From positions 368,088-432,087 of the forward strand of contig NZ_BOVQ01000002.1 in NCBI RefSeq assembly GCF_018403765.1: a stretch of DNA of 64,000 bases, read 5' to 3'. Of this stretch, positions 57,881 to 64,000 are shown one piece after another; the stretch's first letter is position 1, and the number at the start of each line of letters is the position of its first letter. This stretch comes from Lactococcus nasutitermitis. GTDB taxonomy: Bacteria > Bacillota > Bacilli > Lactobacillales > Streptococcaceae. Below the pieces are notes generated by a model, which worked only from the letters and a program-made list of their open reading frames with translations, was not told where the DNA came from and did not search any database. The translations under genes were made by a program, and so were the position numbers.

Positions 57881-58750
57881 CTATAATAATCCGCCAGTTG
57901 CGTTGCGGATAAGTGTCGCAATTTCTGAACCCATGATTGCAAAAACAATCAAAAATGCAAGACCAAGAACTGCGCAATTTGCCAACCATGCAAGAAGTTT
58001 GATGTAAAATGTATCCATTTTTCGCTGAGCTGTCGTATTGATATAAGAGAAAAATGAAATAAATGTCCAGAGCATCATTGCCAGATAAGCAATAAAAATC
58101 GCTAGAACATTGACATGAATGAGGGCAAATAGAAAACTCACAAAGCTCATCGCAAAAAGTAACACATAAAAGCGTCCATAAGAATGAAGGATTTTTTGAA
58201 ATGTGTATGTTTTATCGCCAAGAATTGCAAAATTTGCCAGCCAAGCACCCAAAATTGTCGCCCCATGAAGGATGATAAAACTGATAATAACTGGGAAAAT
58301 AATCTGTCCAAACACATGATTTGCAGTGTTTGTCACTGGATTTCCAACACTTTGACTGTAGAGACTCCCCAGAGAATCATTGGCTGAGCCAAGTGCATTT
58401 CCCACACTATCGCTCGTACTTGTAACAATATTCACAAGTATTTTACATAGAGTAAGTGTCCCAAAAATCGCAGTCACCAGAAAAGCTAACCAGTTAAACC
58501 AGATGGGATTTTCTTCTGCTGTACTTTTTGTTGGTGCTTTGATAGCGCTTATTGCCCAGCTCCAAAGGTTTGTCGCACTTTTTTTCAAAATTTCTTTTTG
58601 CTGCTCTGTGACAAAATTTTTGGATGAGTTTGTGTTACTTGTTTCATCGACTGTTGTAGTTCTCAATTTTGCACCACAGTTCGTACAAAAGGCACTTCCA
58701 GCCTCAATTTCCTTGCCACAAGTCGGGCAAAATGTTGGTTGATTTTCCAT
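57881..58750 (-). CDS. zinc-ribbon multi-span membrane protein
   Basis: 289 residues from ATG 58750 (GGAG 6 nt upstream; a TTG four codons earlier is unlikely). Zinc ribbon CPTCGKEIEAGSAFCTNCG at about 8-26, then five or six membrane spans from residue ~95. Partner of the next gene, which has the same N-terminal ribbon: the two probably act together in the envelope. Family not recognised beyond the zinc-ribbon class. Confidence 0.8.
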   Translation of the reverse strand: MENQPTFCPTCGKEIEAGSAFCTNCGAKLRTTTVDETSNTNSSKNFVTEQQKEILKKSATNLWSWAISAIKAPTKSTAEENPIWFNWLAFLVTAIFGTLTLCKILVNIVTSTSDSVGNALGSANDSLGSLYSQSVGNPVTNTANHVFGQIIFPVIISFIILHGATILGAWLANFAILGDKTYTFQKILHSYGRFYVLLFAMSFVSFLFALIHVNVLAIFIAYLAMMLWTFISFFSYINTTAQRKMDTFYIKLLAWLANCAVLGLAFLIVFAIMGSEIATLIRNATGGLL

Positions 58751-58827
58751 TTGTTTCTCCAATAATGTTTTATGATGTTGTCAAACATCATAACAATAGT
58801 GTACACTATTGAATTTTCATAAAAAAT

Positions 58828-58849
58828 TTTTTGACAAGTTTGTCAAAAA
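58828..58849. repeat. palindrome copy upstream of the zinc-ribbon operon
   Basis: Centre GACAAGTTTGTC. Confidence 0.8.
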
Positions 58850-58865
58850 CAATTTCCTAATGCTT

Positions 58866-58938
58866 TTTTTGACAGAGGCTAGAAAACTTGAAAAAAGAGA
58901 TAAAAAAACTTTTTGACAGAACTGTCAAAAAGTTTTTC
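58866..58938 (-). repeat. palindrome copy with extra half-site; rpoD terminator
   Basis: Full copy at 58910-58931 with arms extended to AAAACTTTTTGACAG, a good terminator just past rpoD. A lone left arm TTTTTGACAG plus AGGCTAGAAAA lies 45 bp away at 58866. Confidence 0.85.
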
Positions 58939-58940
58939 AC

Positions 58941-60290
58941 TTACATAAAATCACGTAAAGGTTTGCTACGTCTTGGATGACGCAATTTTTTGATGGCTTT
59001 TGCTTCAATCTGACGAATACGCTCACGTGTCACTTTGAATTGTTTTCCAACATCTTCCAAAGTGTGCATCCGACCATCGTCAAGTCCAAAGCGCATCCGC
59101 AGGACATTTTCCTCACGGTCAGTCAATGTATCCATGACTTCATCCAGCTGCTCACGGAGCAAAATACGGTTGGTATAGTCAACCGGACTTTCAATCACAT
59201 CATCTTCAATGAAATCGCCCAAATGACTATCATCTTCCTCACCAATTGGCGTTTCAAGTGACACAGGTTCTTGCGCAATTTTCAGAACTTCACGCACTTT
59301 ATCTGGCGCCATGTGCAATTCTTTCCCGATTTCTTCTGGCGACGGGTCACGTCCGAGGTCCTGCAAGAGATTACGTTGCACGCGAATCAATTTGTTAATC
59401 GTCTCAACCATGTGGACAGGAATACGGATTGTCCGTGCTTGGTCAGCAATCGCACGTGTAATCGCCTGACGAATCCACCAGGTCGCGTAAGTCGAGAATT
59501 TGAAACCTTTCGTGTGGTCAAATTTATCCACAGCCTTCATCAAGCCCATATTTCCCTCTTGAATCAAGTCCAAAAACTGCATTCCACGACCAGAATAACG
59601 CTTCGCAATCGAAACCACCAAACGCAAATTCGCCTCAGCAAGCATTTGTTTGGCAAACTCAGCTTCTTCACCACCAGCAACAATCGCCTCAGCAAGTTTC
59701 GTTTCTTCATCCAGCGAAATTAACGGATAACGTCCGATTTCCTTCAGATACATACGGACAGGGTCATCAATACGCACATTTGTGACAATTTCATCCATTG
59801 CATTATCTGAAACATCATGTTCTTTTTCTTCTGTTTCATTTGCCTTCAAAGCCAGCGGACTCGGATTTCCTTCTGTGTCGACAATATCAATCCCAGCATC
59901 TTGAATTTGCGTCAACAAATCATCAATCGCCTCTGGGTCGAGTTCAAACTTAACCACCAAGTCATCCGTGATTTCATCATCCAGCGCTTGTCCAAGCGGT
60001 TTACGCTTCGCAATATACTCTTTGACAGCTTTGTCAAAAGCTTTTGTATCAAATTCTTGTTCTTTTGCAACTTCTTTTTTAACCGTCACCTTTTTGATAG
60101 GTTCAATTTTTTCCACAACGATAGGTTTTACGTCCATCGCTTCAAGGAGACGTCGTTCTTCATTTTCCGTGACAGAACTCGAATGCGACTTCACAGCCAT
60201 TTGTAGCTCGATAGCCTTGGCAACCAATGCAGTGCTTGGAATTCCAGTTTCCTTTGCGATTTGGTTAATTCTTTTCTTAGTTTGAGCCAT
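58941..60290 (-). CDS. rpoD: primary sigma factor RpoD with an IF2_N-like N-terminal extension
   Basis: 449 residues from ATG 60290 (AGAGGAGG upstream). Region 1.2 [17 protein letters not shown], region 2 with the -10 reading helix ([23 protein letters not shown]), region 3, and region 4 helix-turn-helix [20 protein letters not shown]. The first ~55 residues ([20 protein letters not shown] to RRLLEAM) resemble the IF2_N domain of translation factor IF2 and are absent from the ~340-residue L. lactis protein as I recall it. It follows dnaG by 30 nt, the standard macromolecular-synthesis operon order. Confidence 0.97.
   Translation of the reverse strand: MAQTKKRINQIAKETGIPSTALVAKAIELQMAVKSHSSSVTENEERRLLEAMDVKPIVVEKIEPIKKVTVKKEVAKEQEFDTKAFDKAVKEYIAKRKPLGQALDDEITDDLVVKFELDPEAIDDLLTQIQDAGIDIVDTEGNPSPLALKANETEEKEHDVSDNAMDEIVTNVRIDDPVRMYLKEIGRYPLISLDEETKLAEAIVAGGEEAEFAKQMLAEANLRLVVSIAKRYSGRGMQFLDLIQEGNMGLMKAVDKFDHTKGFKFSTYATWWIRQAITRAIADQARTIRIPVHMVETINKLIRVQRNLLQDLGRDPSPEEIGKELHMAPDKVREVLKIAQEPVSLETPIGEEDDSHLGDFIEDDVIESPVDYTNRILLREQLDEVMDTLTDREENVLRMRFGLDDGRMHTLEDVGKQFKVTRERIRQIEAKAIKKLRHPRRSKPLRDFM
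60021..60040. repeat. palindrome-like sequence inside rpoD
   Basis: TTTGACAGCTTTGTCAAAAG, read as Phe-Asp-Lys-Ala-Val-Lys; this may be ordinary coding convergence. Confidence 0.5.
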
Positions 60291-60320
60291 GTAATCCTCC
60301 TCTTTGTAAAACATAAAAAA

Positions 60321-62240
60321 TTATAATAATTTTTTCTTTTGATTAATAATTTGAACGGTCAGTTCCAATTCTCGTTCCCTGTTGCCCGACTTTTGAGCAG
60401 TTTCTAGCTGATGAATAAGTTCGGACAGCTTCGTCACATCCATTTCCCGAGCAAAAGTTCCCGTCAAATCTGTAAGCTCCTGACTAGAAACCTCATCAGG
60501 CAAGTCCAAACTGATAATCTGATAAAACAAATTCCGCTCATCTGCCTCTAATTCTCCAGCCAAATGTGAATCCTCCAGCTCACCAAAAGTCATCGCCTCA
60601 ATCATTATTTTCTCAAATAAATCCTGATAACGCTGATGAACAAAACGGAAATTCTCATCTTCCTCAAAACGCTTGAGTACCGCCGAATGATAAATCATCC
60701 GATTAAGGAGCTGTTCTTCTGCTCGTTCAATCCGCGACAATTTTATCGCAGGTTGTTTGATAGGAACCGCAGGAACTATGCGCGGTGCATATTCAGGCAC
60801 ATTTTCCAAAAAATCGGGTGGTACATTTTTTGACAGTTCTGTCAAAAAACTTTCATCCTCTCTGACAGGAGGCACTAGGTCACTTCGAGCAGGAAAATTT
60901 TCTGTCAAAGTATTTTCAACTTCTGACGAGAAATTCTCAAGCCCCGCAACATTTTCACGCCGCAAATTCACAGCATTCTCTACCTGATTATACTCGAAAT
61001 CAGGCAAAATCTCAACTAATTTCCTTATAAAAGCATCCTGCGCAGTCAAAGACGGCACCTTAGCAATCTGACCTGCCATCTGCTCAATAAAATCAAGCTG
61101 CACCTGCAAATTTGACAAATTCTCAGGACGCAAAAAGTCAATCAAAAATTCAATCGGCTGTATCCGTCCATTTTTCATCAGAGCCGCCAAACTCTCCAAC
61201 GAATAAGTTTTCGCATATTCATCCGGGTCAAGACCTTCAGGCACTTTAGCCACCTGCGTTTGCCCCTCACCAATCAAATTCAGCGCTTTATAAATTGCAT
61301 TTTGTCCCGCAGAATCCCCATCATATACTAATACGAAATTTTTTGCGATTTGTTTCAGCCGATGCACATGTTTTTCTGTCAAAGCCGTTCCCATCGAAGC
61401 CACAACATTAAACACACCAGCCTTGTAGGCCGCGATAACATCCATAAACCCTTCCATCAGATAAACTTCATGACTCTTAGAAATTACCGGTTTCGCCTTA
61501 TCCAGATTATAAAGTTCAAAAGACTTATCAAAAATTGTCGTCGCCGAAGTATTGATATATTTCGCCTTACTCACATCATCCGCCTGCCATTTACGCCCCG
61601 AAAAGCCAATGACATGCCCATATTCATTTGTAATTGGAAACATAATCCGATTCTTAAACGCATCAAACACACGATTATTTGAAAAATTAAATAAACCCGA
61701 ATTTGCCAAAACACCTTCTTCAAACTTCTGTGAAAGATTTTTGAAAATAAAATCCTCCTCATCCGGTGCCAAGCCAATATTGAAACGCTTGATAATCTCA
61801 GTCGAAATCCCACGTTCCTCCAAATAATCTCGTGCCCGAGCGCCAAGTTCCGTTGACATCAGCAAAATATTGTAAAGACGTCCCGCCTGATTATTGATTT
61901 CATATAATGCCGAATTTGGATTATTCCGCTGTTCACGAGCCTCATCAACCGCAAGTGTCACACCAGCAAACTCAGCCAATTCCTTCACAGCATCAACAAA
62001 ACCAACCTGCTTATAATCTTTCAAAAATTCAATCACATCGCCAGACTTACCACAACCAAAACAATGATAAAAACCCTTTTCAGCATTGACATTAAAACTT
62101 GGCGTCTTCTCCCCATGAAAAGGACAAAGTCCTAGATAATTCTTACCATTTTTAGACAAAGTAACATACTGCGAAATCACATCCGCAATATTCACCTTCC
62201 CCTTTAATTCTACCAACTCCTCATTACTTAAAATTGCCAT
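60321..62240 (-). CDS. dnaG: DNA primase
   Basis: 639 residues. Zinc-binding CPFHGEKTPSFNV...CFGCG at the N-terminus, TOPRIM region EGFMDVIAAYKAGV and VYDGDSAGQNA, then a helicase-binding C-terminal domain. It makes primers for lagging-strand synthesis. SFLTELSKNVPPDF in the flexible linker before the C-terminal domain coincides with a palindrome copy. GAGGTG lies before the ATG. Confidence 0.97.
   Translation of the reverse strand: MAILSNEELVELKGKVNIADVISQYVTLSKNGKNYLGLCPFHGEKTPSFNVNAEKGFYHCFGCGKSGDVIEFLKDYKQVGFVDAVKELAEFAGVTLAVDEAREQRNNPNSALYEINNQAGRLYNILLMSTELGARARDYLEERGISTEIIKRFNIGLAPDEEDFIFKNLSQKFEEGVLANSGLFNFSNNRVFDAFKNRIMFPITNEYGHVIGFSGRKWQADDVSKAKYINTSATTIFDKSFELYNLDKAKPVISKSHEVYLMEGFMDVIAAYKAGVFNVVASMGTALTEKHVHRLKQIAKNFVLVYDGDSAGQNAIYKALNLIGEGQTQVAKVPEGLDPDEYAKTYSLESLAALMKNGRIQPIEFLIDFLRPENLSNLQVQLDFIEQMAGQIAKVPSLTAQDAFIRKLVEILPDFEYNQVENAVNLRRENVAGLENFSSEVENTLTENFPARSDLVPPVREDESFLTELSKNVPPDFLENVPEYAPRIVPAVPIKQPAIKLSRIERAEEQLLNRMIYHSAVLKRFEEDENFRFVHQRYQDLFEKIMIEAMTFGELEDSHLAGELEADERNLFYQIISLDLPDEVSSQELTDLTGTFAREMDVTKLSELIHQLETAQKSGNRERELELTVQIINQKKKLL
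60827..60848. repeat. palindrome copy inside dnaG
   Basis: Perfect core with TT centre, in the linker before the helicase-binding domain. Read as Phe-Leu-Thr-Glu-Leu-Ser-Lys-Asn. Confidence 0.9.
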
Positions 62241-62335
62241 TTACACCTCTTCCCAATAAGAACGCAAATAGAAATACACACAAACATATTCTAAAAGTTC
62301 AGCATCATTGAATAATCACCAAACGACAAAAGTAC

Positions 62336-62363
62336 AAAAGACGCCTATTAAACAATAGACGTC
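62336..62363 (-). terminator. terminator of the rRNA-tRNA operon
   Basis: GACGTCTATT-GTTT-AATAGGCGTC on the minus strand, then T4. Confidence 0.85.
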
Positions 62364-62368
62364 AACAA

Positions 62369-62456
62369 AGGGGAGTAAGAGATTCGAACTCTCGCGCCGG
62401 TTTCCCGACCTAACGATTTAGCAAACCGTCCTCTTCAGCCACTTGAGTAACTCCCC
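62369..62456 (-). tRNA. tRNA-Ser (GCU)
   Basis: Long variable arm (GGTCGGGAAACCGGC), anticodon loop TTGCTAA. Last gene of the cluster. Confidence 0.95.
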
Positions 62457-62495
62457 ACACAGGCAAATTCAACAAAAATAGATAACTAATATCTA

Positions 62496-62569
62496 TGGGA
62501 AATTCAGGACTCGAACCTGAGACCCCTGCGTTATCAACACAGTGCTCTAACCAACTGAGCTAATCTCCC
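62496..62569 (-). tRNA. tRNA-Ile (GAU)
   Basis: Anticodon loop TTGATAA; acceptor GGGAGAT/ATTTCCC. Confidence 0.96.
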
Positions 62570-62603
62570 ATGTAGATTAATAAATTCTTTGTTAATCTAG
62601 GAA

Positions 62604-62642
62604 GGAACGATTGAAACGTACTAAGGTACGTGATTGAGTTCC
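62604..62642. other. cruciform-like hairpin between tRNA-Ile and tRNA-Gly
   Basis: Outer GGAAC/GTTCC, inner ACGTAC/GTACGT. Between them the same string GATTGA stands on both sides as a symmetrical internal loop. A second short hairpin (AGATTAA/TTAATCT) lies just before. Confidence 0.6.
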
Positions 62643-62666
62643 TGCGAAGAGTAACAGAAAATTTGA

Positions 62667-62737
62667 AGCGGATGACGAGAATCGAACTCGCGTGGTCAGC
62701 TTGGAAGGCTGAAGTTCTACCATTAAACTACATCCGC
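62667..62737 (-). tRNA. tRNA-Gly (UCC)
   Basis: Anticodon loop CTTCCAA; acceptor GCGGATG/CATCCGC, discriminator U. Confidence 0.96.
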
Positions 62738-62765
62738 AAATGTTACTTACCATTAAAAGTAACAA

Positions 62766-62838
62766 TGGCGCGGGACGGAATCGAACCGCCGACACAAGGA
62801 GCTTCAATCCTTTGCTCTACCAACTGAGCTACCGAGCC
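62766..62838 (-). tRNA. tRNA-Phe (GAA) with an acceptor-stem mismatch
   Basis: Anticodon loop TTGAAGC. Acceptor GGCTCGG against CCGCGCC leaves U4 opposite C69; the expected partner is A69. Confidence 0.93.
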
Positions 62839-62915
62839 AATTTTCACTAACTCACAAAACAATATTAGCAATGTGAGTTAATAAATAAAGGAAGCTTGAA
62901 TAATATCCAAACAAA

Positions 62916-62989
62916 TGGATCTTGCAGGACTCGAACCTGCAACCGCTCGGTTATGAGCCGAGAGCTCTAACCAGTTGAGCTAAAGATCC
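62916..62989 (-). tRNA. tRNA-Ile2 (CAU, lysidine-modified)
   Basis: CAU anticodon in CTCGG-CTCATAA-CCGAG; the body (GGATCTTTAGCTCAA, GGTTGCAGG) resembles B. subtilis tRNA-Ile2 and lacks initiator features, so it is a TilS substrate reading AUA. Confidence 0.8.
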
Positions 62990-63004
62990 AGTCTCATCAA
63001 GTAA

Positions 63005-63078
63005 TAGCGGCGAAGGGGATCGAACCCCCGACCTCACGGGTATGAACCGTACGCTCTAGCCAGCTGAGCTACACCGCC
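63005..63078 (-). tRNA. tRNA-Met (CAU), elongator
   Basis: GGCGGTGTAGCTCAGCTGG, anticodon arm ACGG-TTCATAC-CCGT. Closely matches the standard elongator Met. Confidence 0.9.
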
Positions 63079-63120
63079 AAAAGAGGGAACAAAACCAATT
63101 TTAGTTTTTTAAAACCTCAA

Positions 63121-63194
63121 TCGGGAAGACAGGATTCGAACCTGCGACACCTTGGTCCCAAACCAAGTACTCTACCAAGCTGAGCTACTTCCCG
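63121..63194 (-). tRNA. tRNA-Pro (UGG)
   Basis: Anticodon loop TTTGGGA; acceptor CGGGAAG. Confidence 0.96.
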
Positions 63195-63226
63195 AAAATT
63201 ACCACTCAAAGAATGACAATCTTCGA

Positions 63227-63300
63227 TGCAAGCGGTAGGATTCGAACCTACAACCGTCTGATTCGTAGTCAGATACTCTATCCAGTTGAGCCACGCCTGC
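63227..63300 (-). tRNA. tRNA-Arg (ACG)
   Basis: Anticodon loop CTACGAA; acceptor GCAGGCG with one G-U pair. A34 is a TadA substrate. Confidence 0.96.
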
Positions 63301-63335
63301 ATATAAACTATTATTAACGGATTTAAATATCCGAA

Positions 63336-63407
63336 AGCGAACGACGGGATTCGAACCCGCGACCCCAACCATGGCAAGGTTGTATTCTACCACTGAACTA
63401 CGTTCGC
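63336..63407 (-). tRNA. tRNA-Gly (GCC)
   Basis: Anticodon loop TTGCCAT; acceptor GCGAACG, discriminator U. Confidence 0.96.
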
Positions 63408-63462
63408 AAATTATCCTAAACCCTGCAAGCAGTAAATATCCCTCTACTCCCAAAGTTTCCTA

Positions 63463-63535
63463 TGCCGACTACATGATTCGAACACGCGACCCTCTGATTA
63501 CAAATCAGATGCTCTACCAACTGAGCTAAGTCGGC
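63463..63535 (-). tRNA. tRNA-Thr (UGU)
   Basis: Anticodon loop TTTGTAA; T-stem with two G-U pairs. Confidence 0.96.
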
Positions 63536-63559
63536 TACTGAGTAACCTAAATTAACATA

Positions 63560-63641
63560 TGCGGATGAAAGGACTTGAACCTTCACGCCCTAAAGCACTA
63601 GAACCTAAATCTAGCGTGTCTGCCAATTTCACCACATCCGC
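63560..63641 (-). tRNA. tRNA-Leu (UAG)
   Basis: Anticodon loop TTTAGGT and a type II variable arm (TGCTTTAGGGCG). Confidence 0.96.
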
Positions 63642-63664
63642 TCGCAGATATCTTATCCAACGAA

Positions 63665-63737
63665 TGACCCGTGCGCGGCTCGAACGCGCGACCCTTTGAT
63701 TAAAAGTCAAATGCTCTACCAACTGAGCTAACGAGTC
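63665..63737 (-). tRNA. tRNA-Lys (UUU)
   Basis: Anticodon loop CTTTTAA; acceptor GACTCGT. Confidence 0.96.
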
Positions 63738-63756
63738 ATTGTATCTCACGATACAA

Positions 63757-63828
63757 CGGTTCCAACGGGAATCGAACCCGTCTCTTCGCCGTGACAGGGC
63801 GATGTACTAGCCGATATACTATGGAACC
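63757..63828 (-). tRNA. tRNA-Asp (GUC)
   Basis: Anticodon loop CTGTCAC; acceptor GGTTCCA, discriminator G. Confidence 0.96.
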
Positions 63829-63846
63829 TCTTCAAGTTTCCTTGAA

Positions 63847-63919
63847 TGGGAGTTAACGGGATCGAACCGCTGACCCTCTGCTTGTAAGGCAGATGCTCTC
63901 CCAGCTGAGCTAAACTCCC
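63847..63919 (-). tRNA. tRNA-Val (UAC)
   Basis: Anticodon loop CTTACAA; first tRNA after 5S. Confidence 0.96.
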
Positions 63920-63923
63920 CAAT

Positions 63924-64000
63924 ACTTGGCAACTAGCCTATCTCCCAGGAGGCAACCTCCAAGTACTTCCGCCGTGGATGGACTTAACTTCTGTGTTCGA
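63924..64000 (-). rRNA. rrf: 5S rRNA, 3' part (cut by window edge)
   Basis: Contains the conserved CGAACACAGAAGTTAAG loop and the helix near the 3' end, finishing GTTGCCAAG. The 5' part, and presumably 23S and 16S, lie beyond 64000. Confidence 0.93.

Noticed and set aside
5155..60848. The dispersed palindrome as a CRISPR array
   Set aside because: Copies are kilobases apart and irregular, with no uniform spacers and no cas genes.
5155..60848. The palindrome as one transcription factor's operator
   Set aside because: Most copies are behind or inside genes and next to unrelated functions; a single regulon does not explain it.
62916..62989. Initiator tRNA-Met for the CAU gene at 62916
   Set aside because: It lacks the initiator GGG/CCC anticodon stem and the unpaired first base; the body matches Ile2.
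62592..63749. Short minus-strand frames across the tRNA cluster
   Set aside because: They translate tRNA genes; every one coincides with a clear cloverleaf.

Overview
The window is chromosomal DNA of a low-GC Gram-positive coccus, almost certainly a Lactococcus species that is not L. lactis itself. The evidence is the gene content: tandem ackA genes, PepX, CppA, ClpE, TypA next to a DUF3165 protein, an HdiR-like repressor, and a dnaG-rpoD pair beside an rRNA/tRNA operon. The PepX protein looks clearly related to, but well diverged from, the L. lactis protein as I remember it. No phage, transposase, plasmid or CRISPR locus is visible. This is core genome with some transporter/regulator accessory pairs.

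Layout. 1-2.5 kb: the start of ecsA, divergent hit, and rplK-rplA. 2.5-8.3 kb: an ABC exporter, msrA-yozE, cvfB and pyrH-DUF817-frr. 8.4-14.3 kb: ackA x2, a YtxK-like methylase, DUF3165 and typA. 14.5-16.1 kb: yqgQ-glcK-rhodanese. 16.2-19.6 kb: dps, a prepilin peptidase, and an hdiR-like/small membrane protein/dinB unit. 19.8-27 kb: murC, an unknown protein, a SNF2 helicase, a serine hydrolase and cppA. 27-33.6 kb: CPBP protease, usp, MFS, pepX, a glutamine amidotransferase and an ECF S-component. 33.8-44.8 kb: gltX, MFS, tRNA-Glu, EamA/LysR, GNAT, TetR/SDR, MFS, and a drug exporter/TetR pair. 45-50.7 kb: a PIN-TRAM protein, radA, def, gap, Rrf2 and PepSY. 50.7-58.8 kb: a frameshifted MMPL gene with an XRE/membrane-protein operon, clpE, and two zinc-ribbon membrane proteins. 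58.9-62.2 kb: rpoD and dnaG. 62.3-64 kb: fourteen tRNA genes and the 3' part of a 5S rRNA gene, all on the minus strand.

The most striking signal is a dispersed palindrome, TTGACAGAACTGTCAA flanked by T-runs and A-runs. It occurs about 30 times in 64 kb. It sits behind genes, where it can act as a terminator, in 5' leaders, and inside at least eight reading frames. In six of those frames it is read in the same phase, giving Leu-Thr-(Glu/Asp/Val)-Leu-Ser-Lys. Some copies are split by 30-120 bp of hairpin-forming DNA, and two of these composites are clearly related to each other. This looks like a REP/RPE-like element family or a dispersed protein-binding site, and I do not recognise it.

Other unusual points: a primary sigma factor with an IF2_N-like N-terminal extension; an MMPL gene broken by an exact 8-bp tandem duplication; a def leader in which a hairpin sits between the Shine-Dalgarno sequence and the ATG; several genes whose -10 box lies so close to the ATG that the mRNA should be leaderless; and three TetR operators spaced in whole helical turns. 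Everything here was read by eye. Family names come from motif recognition, not from database searches.
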